Part shown: piece by piece, positions 30,948 to 40,877 of the stretch
Position numbering within the stretch: position 1 is the first letter of the stretch
Layout: the number at the start of each line of letters is the position of its first letter
From: Actinomycetota bacterium
GTDB taxonomy: Bacteria > Actinomycetota > Acidimicrobiia > Acidimicrobiales > Ilumatobacteraceae
NCBI GenBank assembly: GCA_009704985.1
Contig: WLDE01000005.1
Coordinates: 1-52,354 of the forward strand
Direction of reading: 5' to 3'
Length of the DNA: 52,354 nt
Notes under the pieces: model-generated
Seen by the model: the letters and a program-made list of their open reading frames with translations, nothing else
Told to the model about the DNA's origin: nothing
The model's database searches: none
Translations under genes and position numbers: made by a program

Positions 30948-32348
30948 TCAGCCGACCGAGCCCTCCATCTGCAGCTCGATCAGGCGGCTCCACTCCACCG
31001 CGTACTCCATCGGCAGCGTGCGGGTGATCGGCTCGATGAAGCCGTTCACCACCATGCTCATCGCCTGCTCCTGCGACAGGCCGCGGCTCATGAGGTAGAA
31101 GAGCTGCTCGTCGGCGATCTTCGACACGGTGGCCTCGTGGCCGATCTGCGCGTCGCGCTCGCCGACCTCCATGTACGGCAGGGTGCGGCTCTCGCTCTGC
31201 TCGTCGAGGATGAGCGCGTCGCACTGGACGTGGCTCTTGCAGCCGTACGCGCCCTCGTCGACGCGCACCAGGCCGCGGTAGGTGGTGATGCCACCGTCCT
31301 TGCTGATGCTCTTCGACACGATCTTCGAGGTGGTCTCCGGGGCGGCGTGCACCATCTTGGCGCCGGCGTCCTGGTGCTGGCCGGGGCCGGCGTAGGCCAC
31401 CGAGAGCACCTCGCCGGTGGCCTTCGGGCCCACGAGGTACACCGACGGGTACTTCATCGTGAGCTTCGAGCCGATGTTCCCGTCGATCCACTCCATGTGA
31501 CCGCCCTCTTCCACCCGGGCGCGCTTGGTGACGAGGTTGTACACGTTCGGCGACCAGTTCTGGATCGTGGTGTACGTGACGCGGGCGTGCGGCTTGACGA
31601 CGATCTCGACCACGGCCGAGTGCAGCGAGTCGTTGGTGTACACCGGGGCGGAGCAGCCCTCGATGTAGTGCACCTGCGAGCCCTCGTCGGCGATGATCAG
31701 CGTGCGCTCGAACTGGCCGGCGTTCTCCGAGTTGATGCGGAAGTACGCCTGCAGCGGCATCTCGACCTCGACGCCCGGCGGCACGTAGATGAACGACCCG
31801 CCGCTCCACACCGCCGAGTTCAGCGCGGCGAATTTGTTGTCGCCGGGCGGGATGACGGTGCCGAAGTAGCGCTTGACGATGTCGGGGTACTCCCGCAGCG
31901 CCGTGTCCATGTCGCAGAACAGGATGCCCTGCGCCTCGAGGTCCTCGCGGTTGCGGTGGAACACGACCTCGCTCTCGTACTGCGCGGTGACACCGGCGAG
32001 GTACTTGCGCTCGGCCTCGGGGATGCCGAGCTTCTCGTAGGTCGCCTTCATCTGCTCGGGGAGGTCGTCCCACTCGTCGACCTGGTCGGTCGCCGGCTTC
32101 AGGTAGTAGTAGATGTCCTGGAAGTCGATGTCGGGCATGTTGACGGCGAACCACTCCGCCATCGGCTTGCGCTCGAACATCTTGAGGCTGCGCTGGCGGA
32201 ACTGCGTCATCCACCGCGGCTCGCCCTTCCACCAGGAGATCTGGTCGACGACCCCCTGGTGGAGGCCCTTCTCGGGGGTGAAGGCGTACTCCACCTCGTC
32301 GCTCCAGCCGAGGCTGTACTTGCTGAGATCGAGATCGAACGAAGTCAC
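30948..32348 (-). CDS. sufB: Fe-S cluster assembly scaffold SufB
   Basis: A 466-residue SufB, the scaffold subunit on which new clusters form. Recognisable stretches: SWWKGEPRWMTQFR near the N-terminus, PDIDFQDIYYYLKP, FIYVPPGVEVEMPLQAYFRIN, IIADEGSQVHYIEGCSAP (conserved Cys), NWSPNVYNLVTKRA, DEQSESRTLPYMEVGERDAQIGHEATVSKI and NGFIEPITRTLPMEYAVEWSRL. GTG 32348 is preceded by AGGGAG, so unlike sufD and sufC-1 this unit has a leader and ribosome site. It lies apart from sufD, with two unrelated genes between. Confidence 0.96.
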   Translation of the reverse strand: MTSFDLDLSKYSLGWSDEVEYAFTPEKGLHQGVVDQISWWKGEPRWMTQFRQRSLKMFERKPMAEWFAVNMPDIDFQDIYYYLKPATDQVDEWDDLPEQMKATYEKLGIPEAERKYLAGVTAQYESEVVFHRNREDLEAQGILFCDMDTALREYPDIVKRYFGTVIPPGDNKFAALNSAVWSGGSFIYVPPGVEVEMPLQAYFRINSENAGQFERTLIIADEGSQVHYIEGCSAPVYTNDSLHSAVVEIVVKPHARVTYTTIQNWSPNVYNLVTKRARVEEGGHMEWIDGNIGSKLTMKYPSVYLVGPKATGEVLSVAYAGPGQHQDAGAKMVHAAPETTSKIVSKSISKDGGITTYRGLVRVDEGAYGCKSHVQCDALILDEQSESRTLPYMEVGERDAQIGHEATVSKIADEQLFYLMSRGLSQEQAMSMVVNGFIEPITRTLPMEYAVEWSRLIELQMEGSVG

Positions 32349-32385
32349 GTGTCGCTCCCTGGGTCGAGGATCGTGCCGGGGGGAA

Positions 32386-32409
32386 TTTGCACTACCGGCA
32401 TAGTAACAA
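32386..32409 (-). promoter_or_regulatory. suf operator copy 3 upstream of sufB
   Basis: On the minus strand the dyad reads TTGTTACTA-N6-TAGTGCAAA; half-sites match 6 of 9. It lies about 38 bp before the sufB GTG. With copies 1 and 2 it gives a shared pattern of TT-N4-CTA, six bases, TAGT-N2-AA. Confidence 0.7.
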
Positions 32410-32483
32410 TTCGGGCCCCGCGGTCCACCCTCGGGAGCGCCATCGGTCTCCCCGACCGCCGGAACGCTCGTAGTCTCTGGGTC

Positions 32484-33257
32484 GTGGAACTCGACCGAGA
32501 TGCCGTCGACCGGGTCCTGCGGCGTGCGAGCGACATGACCGCCGATCACCCGGCCGTGCCCGGCGCGTCCACGCGGATGAGCGAGGCGGTGCTGCTCGAG
32601 GCCGCCGCCGAGGCCGGCCTCGACCCCGACGCCGTGCGCACCTCGCTCGCCATCGAACGGCTCGGCCCGACCGACCCGGCGCGCCGCTTCGATCGCACGC
32701 TCGGGCCACGCCGTGCCGCCGTCGAGCGGATCATCGGCCTCGACGTCGACACCCTGCTCGGCCGGCTCGACGACCTGCTGCAGCGACAGCACGGTCTCCG
32801 GAGGTCGCGCAGCGGCGGCGACTGGGGCGAGTGGCGCAAGCGCACCGACGCCCTCGGCACGGTGCAGCGCATCGCGCGCGCCGGAACCGGGAACGTGCAG
32901 CTCCGACGGCTCCAGCGGATCGAGGCCCGCGCCAGCGTGATCGACGGTGGGCGCACGATCCTGCGACTGATCGCGGACCGCACCCCGCAGCGCAACGAGG
33001 CGATCGCGGGCGGCTCGGTCGTCGGCGGTCTGGGGGTGGCCGTCGTGGCCTCCGCCGCCGTGCTCACCACACCGATCGTCCTCGCGGCCACCCCCGTGGC
33101 AGTGGTGGCGGGCGCGGCGACCGCACGAACGGGACGCAGGCGGCACGCCGACCTCGTCGCCGACCTCGAGGGACTGCTCGACACCGTCGAGCGCGGTGTG
33201 CGTCCGATCACCCTGACCGACGACGTCCGCCGGGTGCTGCGCCAGCTGCGTCGCTGA
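32484..33257 (+). CDS. Hypothetical protein with C-terminal membrane hairpin
   Basis: A 257-residue protein. The N-terminal ~150 residues are helical and Arg-rich (SEAVLLEAAAEAGLDPDAV resembles a small helix-turn-helix), and ~res 180-220 contain two hydrophobic helices (GGSVVGGLGVAVVASAAVL and VLAATPVAVVAGAATA) followed by a basic tail. It could be a membrane-tethered helical protein; no family recognised. GTG 32484 follows TAGTCT-N7, a leaderless signal. It is divergent from sufB and shares its upstream region. Confidence 0.7.
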   Translation: MELDRDAVDRVLRRASDMTADHPAVPGASTRMSEAVLLEAAAEAGLDPDAVRTSLAIERLGPTDPARRFDRTLGPRRAAVERIIGLDVDTLLGRLDDLLQRQHGLRRSRSGGDWGEWRKRTDALGTVQRIARAGTGNVQLRRLQRIEARASVIDGGRTILRLIADRTPQRNEAIAGGSVVGGLGVAVVASAAVLTTPIVLAATPVAVVAGAATARTGRRRHADLVADLEGLLDTVERGVRPITLTDDVRRVLRQLRR

Positions 33258-33287
33258 CCCGCCGACCCGCCGACCCGCCGACCCGGG
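33256..33287. repeat. 8-bp GACCCGCC tandem repeat on a stop codon
   Basis: Four units, the first starting in the TGA stop of the upstream gene, the last degenerate. The array fills the gap to the convergent molybdopterin enzyme. Confidence 0.8.
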
Positions 33288-33298
33288 ACGGCGGCCGG

Positions 33299-35560
<2,262 letters not shown>

Positions 35561-35566
35561 GCGGCG

Positions 35567-35596
35567 AGCGTAGACCAGTGGGTTGCGTCACGCAAC
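35567..35596 (-). promoter_or_regulatory. Promoter with overlapping dyad for the molybdopterin enzyme
   Basis: TTGCGT (35595-35590), 17 bp, TACGCT (35572-35567), then six bases to ATG 35560: an excellent leaderless promoter. GTTGCGT-C-ACGCAAC (35582-35596) is a perfect 15-bp dyad covering the -35, so it is a likely operator. The HxlR-type regulator encoded 55 bp further upstream is the natural candidate binder. Confidence 0.65.
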
Positions 35597-35651
35597 GGAC
35601 AACCGCGAGGTCGGCAGAGTGACCGAGCCGGCGCCACGGGCGCGGCCGCGG

Positions 35652-36119
35652 TCAGGTGGCCGGCGACTCCGCTCGGTGCCACGCCGGACCGGCCTTCGCC
35701 TTCACGTCGTGGAGCGCGAGCGGCGCGCCGCACTGGTCGCACACCACCGTGGCGGTCGCGACCTTCCCGCACACGTGCACCAGCTCCAGCGGCTTGCCGG
35801 TGGGCGCCGCCCACTTGTCGCCCCAGGCCATCAGCGCGGCGATCACCGGGAACAGGTCGCGCCCTTTGTCCGTGAGGCGGTACTCGTAGCGCTCGGGGTG
35901 GTCCTGGTACTTCACCCGATCGACGATGCCGTGCTCGACCAGCGTGCCGAGACGGTCGCTCAGGATGTTGCGAGCGATGCCGAGGTCGCCCTGGATCGCC
36001 TCGAAACGCCGCTGACCGAACATGAGGTTGCGAACGACGAGCAGCGTCCACCACTCGCCCACCACCTCGAGCGCCTGGGCGACCGAGCAGTTCAGGTGCG
36101 CCACGCTGGTCCGTTTCAT
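35652..36119 (-). CDS. HxlR-family transcriptional regulator
   Basis: A 155-residue winged-helix regulator: the HxlR signature CSVAQALEVVGEWWTLLVVRNLMFGQRRFEAIQGDLGIARNIL is complete, with the wing DRVKYQDHPERYEYRLTDKG. Residues ~118-135 add CGKVATATVVCDQCGAPL, three cysteines that could bind metal or sense redox state. ATG 36119 follows TAGCCT-N7 (leaderless). It is on the same strand as and upstream of the molybdopterin enzyme, whose promoter carries a perfect dyad. Confidence 0.9.
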   Translation of the reverse strand: MKRTSVAHLNCSVAQALEVVGEWWTLLVVRNLMFGQRRFEAIQGDLGIARNILSDRLGTLVEHGIVDRVKYQDHPERYEYRLTDKGRDLFPVIAALMAWGDKWAAPTGKPLELVHVCGKVATATVVCDQCGAPLALHDVKAKAGPAWHRAESPAT

Positions 36120-36170
36120 GACGCTCAGGCTACCGCGGCCGTCCGACGGAGACGGCGGCGGCGCACCGGC

Positions 36171-36434
36171 TCATGCGGCCGAGGTGCGCGCGACGTCGAC
36201 GTCCATCTCGATGAAGATGCACTCGCCCGGACACGCGAGCGCCGCGTCGATCACGGACTGCTCGGCACGCGCGGGCACCCACGCGAGGCTGCCGGGCCCG
36301 CCCGGGTCGTGGAGGGCCACGCCGTCCTCGGCCACGTAGGCGATGCCGTCCTCGAGCTGCACGAACACGTCGGGAGCGTGGTCGAGGCAGAGGCCGTCGC
36401 CCGTGCAGAGGTCCTGGTCGATCCACACCCGCAT
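36171..36434 (-). CDS. 3Fe-4S-type ferredoxin
   Basis: An 87-residue ferredoxin: VWIDQDLCTGDGLCLDHAPDVF at the N-terminus and ALACPGECIFIEMD near the C-terminus, the single-cluster Cys pattern of the [3Fe-4S] ferredoxins that feed cytochromes P450 in actinobacteria. The middle section is longer than usual (~25 residues, GGPGSLAWVPARAEQ). ATG 36434, with TACTGT-N9 upstream. No P450 is in the window. Confidence 0.88.
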   Translation of the reverse strand: MRVWIDQDLCTGDGLCLDHAPDVFVQLEDGIAYVAEDGVALHDPGGPGSLAWVPARAEQSVIDAALACPGECIFIEMDVDVARTSAA

Positions 36435-36516
36435 CGCCGGAGCACAGTACCCACCGCCACCGGTCACGTCGCACGGGGCGACAACCGGCACACCACCTCC
36501 GGGTACGCTCGGCCCG

Positions 36517-38574
36517 GTGGCAGACCAGGTCGTCCCCGCGCCCCACCCGCCCGCTGCGAAGCAGGTGCCGCACACCTGGCAGCGTCCCACCGGCCCGGCG
36601 GACGACCCCTGGGCCTGGCTCCGCGACCGCGACGACCCGGACACGATCGCGTACCTGGAGGCCGAGAACGCCTACGCCGAGCGGTGGCTCGAACCGCACC
36701 GCGCCACCATCGACGCGATCTTCGACGAGATCCGCTCGCGCGTGCAGGAGACCGACGCGGCCGTGCCGGTGCGCAAGGGCGACTGGTGGTACACCGCCCG
36801 CACCGTGGAGGGACTCGACTACCCCATCCACTGCCGCGGCCGATCGGCCGACACCGCCGGCGACCACGCGCTGCTCGACGAGAACGCCGAAGCCACGGGG
36901 TACGAGTTCTTCTCGCTCGGCGGGTTCGACGTCAGCCCGGATCAACGACTGGTCGCGTGGAGCGCCGACGTCGACGGCGGCGAGGAGTTCACCCTCCGCA
37001 TCCGCGACCTCGAGTCCGGCACCGACCTCCCCGACGTCGTCGAGGGCACGTACGCCTGGGCGGGCACCGCGTGGTCGACCGACGGCACCGAGCTGTTCTA
37101 CGTGATGCCCGACGACCAGATGCGACCATTCCAGCTCTGGCGCCACCGGATCGGAACCCAGCAGGCCGACGACGTCCTCGTGCTCGAGGAGCCCGACGAG
37201 CGGTTCCACGTCGGCGTCGACCTCAGCCGCAGCGAACGTTGGGTGATCGTGGAGTCGTCGAGCAAGACCAGCTCCGAGGTGCACCTGATCCCGTCCGACC
37301 GACCGCACGACGCGCTGCGGCTCGTGCGCGGCCGGACGGAGGACCTCGAGTACTCGGTCGACCACTGGGGTGACGGCTTCGTCGTGCTCACCAACCTCGA
37401 CGCCGAGGACTTCCGCGTCATGACGGCGCCCGAGGACGACCCATCCACCTGGACCGAACTCCTCCCCCACGTGCCCGGCCAGCGCATCGTCGCGGTCGAG
37501 CCCTTCGCCACGCACCTCGTGGTGCACGAGTGGGCGGACGCGCAGCAGCGAGTTCGCATCGTCGGTCGCGACGGCGAGCAGGAGACGCTCGACCTCGGCG
37601 ACGAACCACACGAGGTGGAGCTCGACGCCAACCCCGAGTGGACCACCACCACGCTCCGGTACGGCTACCAGTCGTTCACCACGCCGGCGTCGGTGTACGA
37701 GCTCGACCTCACCACGGGCGAGCGCACCCTGCTGAAGCGCACGCCGACCCCGAACGTCGACCTCGACGCGTACGAGGCGACCCGCGAGTGGGCCACCGCC
37801 CCGGACGGCGCCCTCGTGCCGGTCGACGTCGTCCGACGACGCGGCACCGAGCCCGACGGCTCGCATCCGTGCCTCGTGTACGGGTACGGCAGCTACGAGT
37901 CGTCGGTCCCTCCGTGGTTCAGCGTGTACCGGCTGTCGCTGCTCGACCGCGGGTGGGTGTGGGCGCTGGTGCACCCTCGCGGGGGTGGCGAGCTCGGGCG
38001 CCGCTGGTACACCGACGGACGGCTGCTCCACAAACGCACCACGTTCACCGACACCATCGCCTGCGCCGAGCACCTGCGCGACCTCGGCTGGGCGGCGGCA
38101 GATCGCATCGCGATCCGGGGCGGCAGCGCCGGTGGACTCCTGGTCGGTGCCTGCATGACGATGCGCCCCGAGCTCTTCCGCACCGTCGTGGCCGAGGTGC
38201 CCTTCGTCGACGCGGTCACCACCATGAGCGACCCCACCCTGCCGCTCACCGTGACCGAGTGGGACGAGTGGGGCGACCCTCGCGAGGAGCCGATGGCCAG
38301 CTACATGCTGAGCTACTCGCCCTACGACAACACGGTGGCGCGGGACTACCCGGCGCTGCTCATCACCGCCGGTCTGAACGACCCGCGGGTCAGCTACCAC
38401 GAACCGGCGAAGTGGTGCGCCAAGCTGCGCGCCCTGCGCACCGACGACCGGCCGCAACTGCTCCGCACGGAGATGGGCGCGGGCCACGGTGGGCCGAGCG
38501 GGCGCTACGAGCGCTGGCGCGACGAGGCCATCGTGCTCACCTTCGTGCTCGCCGCCGACGCGATCTCGCGCTGA
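36517..38574 (+). CDS. Prolyl oligopeptidase family peptidase (oligopeptidase B-like)
   Basis: A 685-residue serine peptidase of family S9A. The N-terminal part (DDPWAWLRDRDDPDTIAYLEAENAYAE) and the seven-bladed propeller are followed by the alpha/beta-hydrolase domain with VYGYGSYESS, ALVHPRGGGELGRRW, the nucleophile in RGGSAGGLLVGA (~res 545), Asp in GLNDPRVSYHEP and His in GAGHGGPSGRY. This pattern is closest to oligopeptidase B, which cleaves small peptides after basic residues in the cytosol. GTG 36517 follows TACGCT-N7 (leaderless). A 9-bp repeat follows the stop. Confidence 0.93.
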   Translation: MADQVVPAPHPPAAKQVPHTWQRPTGPADDPWAWLRDRDDPDTIAYLEAENAYAERWLEPHRATIDAIFDEIRSRVQETDAAVPVRKGDWWYTARTVEGLDYPIHCRGRSADTAGDHALLDENAEATGYEFFSLGGFDVSPDQRLVAWSADVDGGEEFTLRIRDLESGTDLPDVVEGTYAWAGTAWSTDGTELFYVMPDDQMRPFQLWRHRIGTQQADDVLVLEEPDERFHVGVDLSRSERWVIVESSSKTSSEVHLIPSDRPHDALRLVRGRTEDLEYSVDHWGDGFVVLTNLDAEDFRVMTAPEDDPSTWTELLPHVPGQRIVAVEPFATHLVVHEWADAQQRVRIVGRDGEQETLDLGDEPHEVELDANPEWTTTTLRYGYQSFTTPASVYELDLTTGERTLLKRTPTPNVDLDAYEATREWATAPDGALVPVDVVRRRGTEPDGSHPCLVYGYGSYESSVPPWFSVYRLSLLDRGWVWALVHPRGGGELGRRWYTDGRLLHKRTTFTDTIACAEHLRDLGWAAADRIAIRGGSAGGLLVGACMTMRPELFRTVVAEVPFVDAVTTMSDPTLPLTVTEWDEWGDPREEPMASYMLSYSPYDNTVARDYPALLITAGLNDPRVSYHEPAKWCAKLRALRTDDRPQLLRTEMGAGHGGPSGRYERWRDEAIVLTFVLAADAISR

Positions 38575-38581
38575 CCGCCGG

Positions 38582-38635
38582 CTCGACCGGCTCGACCGGC
38601 TCGACCGGCTCGACCGGCTCGACCGGCTCAGCCGG
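38582..38635. repeat. 9-bp CTCGACCGG tandem repeat between convergent stops
   Basis: Five exact units (38582-38626) and one variant CTCAGCCGG (38627-38635). The last unit supplies the stop codon of the convergent MauE-like gene (38628-38630). Confidence 0.9.
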
Positions 38636-39011
38636 CGACGGCCGCGACCACCGCCACGACGGTGAAGGCGACGTTGCGCCACACGTGGCGGACACCGAGC
38701 GGCGCCGCGCTCCACGCACCGAAGCACGAGCAGGGCGGGTGCTGCCCCCGGCGGAGCAGTGCGACGATCAGCCCGGTGAACACCAGCAGCGTCCCGATCG
38801 CGGCAAGGGCCGCCCACGGGGCGAGCAGACCGACCACGAGCAGCGCCCCCACCGACATCTCCCACCACGGCACGACGTGAGCGAGCACCGGGTGCACGCC
38901 CAGCGAGCGCGCCTGCACGGGCCACTCGCGGCCGCGCGCCACCTTTCCGGCACCGGCCACCACGAACACGACGCCGATGGCGATGGCCGCCACGCGACCG
39001 AGCACGGACAC
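38628..39011 (-). CDS. MauE/DoxX-like membrane protein
   Basis: A 127-residue protein with four predicted TM helices (VAAIAIGVVFVVAGAGKVA, VPWWEMSVGALLVVGLLAPW, LAAIGTLLVFTGLIVALL, WRNVAFTVVAVVAAVAG) and a Cys-x-Cys in HPPCSCFGAWS. This matches MauE-type proteins, which handle disulfide formation or electron transfer at the membrane. It starts at GTG 39011, 15 bp after the stop of the MBL gene upstream, so the two are probably co-transcribed. Confidence 0.82.
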   Translation of the reverse strand: MSVLGRVAAIAIGVVFVVAGAGKVARGREWPVQARSLGVHPVLAHVVPWWEMSVGALLVVGLLAPWAALAAIGTLLVFTGLIVALLRRGQHPPCSCFGAWSAAPLGVRHVWRNVAFTVVAVVAAVAG

Positions 39012-39026
39012 GGCCGGTGACCCGCC

Positions 39027-39890
39027 TCAGCCGAGCTCGACGGTGAGGCCCTCGCGCGCGGCGAGCACCTCCAGCCCCAACGCGTGACCGGCCGTCGCGG
39101 CACAGGCGTGGAGCGCGTCGACCGCATCGTCGTGGCGCGTGGGGTCGTAGTGGAACAGCGCGAGCTTCTTGGCGCCCGCCTCGTGCGCGAACCAGACCGC
39201 GTAGTCCACGGTGCAGTGACCCCACGTGGACTTCAGCGCGAACTCCTCGGGCGTGTACTGCGAGTCGTGGATGAGCAGGTCGACGCCCCGTGCGAGCTCG
39301 AGCGCACCCTCGCTCGCGCCCATCGATCCGTCGTAGGGCTGCTGGTGGTCGCTCAGGTACGCCACACTGATGCCGTTCCACTCGACGCGGTAGCCCAACG
39401 TGTTGCCCACGTGCGGTACGAGTCGCGAGGTCACCGTGACCGGACCGCGCTGGAACGTCTCGTCGCCGACGTCGTGGAAGCGGAACTCACCCGGGAACTG
39501 GTCGATGCCGATCGGGAACAGCGGCGGCCGGATCACATCGGCGAACACCTCGCCGACCGTGCGGCCGTCCTCCTGCACCGGGGCGAAGACGTCGAGCTCG
39601 GCGCCGGAGTGCAGCATCGGCGTGAAGAACGCGACGCCCTGCGTGTGGTCCCAGTGCAGGTGCGTGAGCAGGCACGTGCCGCGGAAGGAGCCGTCCCGCG
39701 GCTGGGTGGCACCGAAGTACCGCAGACCGGTGCCCATGTCGAACACGATGGGGTCGGCGCCGGGAACGTCGACGGAGACGCACGACGTGTTTCCGCCGTA
39801 GCGTGCGATGTCATCGCCGTGACAGGGCGTCGAACCGCGCACCCCGTGGAACGTGACCGTGACCGTTCGTCGACCCCCGATGCGCTGCAC
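39027..39890 (-). CDS. MBL-fold hydrolase, RNase Z/phosphodiesterase-like
   Basis: A 287-residue MBL-fold protein: TFHGVRGSTPCHG, RYGGNTSCVSV, the metal motif LLTHLHWDHTQGVAFF, then VAYLSDHQQP, LLIHDSQYTPEEF and ALFHYDPTRHDD. This motif set occurs in cyclic-nucleotide phosphodiesterase or RNase-Z-like MBL proteins; the substrate is unknown. GTG 39890 chosen as the longest family-like start; the frame could also begin a few codons later. It probably heads a two-gene operon with the MauE-like gene. Confidence 0.85.
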   Translation of the reverse strand: MQRIGGRRTVTVTFHGVRGSTPCHGDDIARYGGNTSCVSVDVPGADPIVFDMGTGLRYFGATQPRDGSFRGTCLLTHLHWDHTQGVAFFTPMLHSGAELDVFAPVQEDGRTVGEVFADVIRPPLFPIGIDQFPGEFRFHDVGDETFQRGPVTVTSRLVPHVGNTLGYRVEWNGISVAYLSDHQQPYDGSMGASEGALELARGVDLLIHDSQYTPEEFALKSTWGHCTVDYAVWFAHEAGAKKLALFHYDPTRHDDAVDALHACAATAGHALGLEVLAAREGLTVELG

Positions 39891-39998
39891 GATACGGCGG
39901 CGGTCGTGTCGGACTCAACCCTCCGTCCGGCGGGGTACCGGTGACGTGCGTCGCAGCCCACGTCGAACGCCGCGGGCGGCGATGGCTACGGTGCGCGC

Positions 39999-40877
39999 AT
40001 GACCGCGACCATCGAGACCCGGCGGGTCGACGTCAACGGCGTCGACTTCGCGTACCTCGCGTGTGGTGACGAGGGCCCGCTGGCCCTCTGCCTGCACGGT
40101 TTCCCCGACAGCGCCCACACCTGGCGACACCTGCTGCCGCTGCTCGCGGGCGCGGGGTACCGGGCGGTCGCACCGTTCCAGCGCGGGTACGCCCCCACCG
40201 CGGTCCCGGCCGACGGCCGCTTCCAGACCGCGGCGCTCGCACTCGACGCGATCGGGTTCCACGAGGCCCTCGGTGACGGCGAACCGGGCGTGATCATCGG
40301 CCACGACTGGGGAGCACCGGCCACCATCGGTGCGGCCGTGCACGCCCCCGAGCGGTGGAACAAGGTGGTCACGATGGCCGTCCCGCCCGGACCGTCGTTG
40401 GGTGCTGCGTTCCTCACCAGCCTCCCGCAACTGAAGCGCAGCTGGTACATGTTCTTCTTCCAGCACGGCCTGTCCGATCTGGTGGTGCCGGCCAACGACC
40501 TCGCCTTCATCGACCTGCTGTGGGCCGACTGGTCGCCCGGCCACGACGGCACCGAGGACATCGCCCACGTCAAGGACTGTCTGCGCGACCCGGCGAACCT
40601 CACCGCTGCGCTCGGCTACTACCGGGCCACCCTCGGCGATGGTCTCAAGGACCCCTCGCTCGACGAGCTGCAGGCCGCGTGCGGCGGTGTGCCGACGCAG
40701 CCGACGCTGTACCTGCACGGCGCGAACGACGGGTGCGTCGGTGTGGAGGTCGCGGAGATGGCACGGGCCATGGTGACCGACAACGTGGTGATCGAGGTCG
40801 TCGACGGTGCCGGGCACTTCCTGCAGCTCGAACGACCCGACGTGGTGAACGCACGGATCGTGGAGTTCCTGTCATGA
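39999..40877 (+). CDS. Alpha/beta hydrolase, epoxide-hydrolase-like
   Basis: A 292-residue alpha/beta hydrolase: LCLHGFPDSAHTWRHLL (HGFP oxyanion loop), nucleophile Asp in IIGHDWGAPATIGA (~res 103), acid Asp in HGANDGCVG and His in GAGHFLQLE. An Asp nucleophile in G-H-D-W-G indicates epoxide hydrolase or dehalogenase chemistry rather than esterase. ATG 39999 follows TACGGT-N6 (leaderless). Its stop overlaps the ATG of the next gene, so it heads an operon with the thioredoxin-fused protein. Confidence 0.9.
   Translation: MTATIETRRVDVNGVDFAYLACGDEGPLALCLHGFPDSAHTWRHLLPLLAGAGYRAVAPFQRGYAPTAVPADGRFQTAALALDAIGFHEALGDGEPGVIIGHDWGAPATIGAAVHAPERWNKVVTMAVPPGPSLGAAFLTSLPQLKRSWYMFFFQHGLSDLVVPANDLAFIDLLWADWSPGHDGTEDIAHVKDCLRDPANLTAALGYYRATLGDGLKDPSLDELQAACGGVPTQPTLYLHGANDGCVGVEVAEMARAMVTDNVVIEVVDGAGHFLQLERPDVVNARIVEFLS

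Noticed and set aside
30312..33257. 981-codon plus-strand frame across the suf region
   Set aside because: Only its last part from GTG 32484 is a real protein; the rest is the shadow of sufB and the MBL gene.
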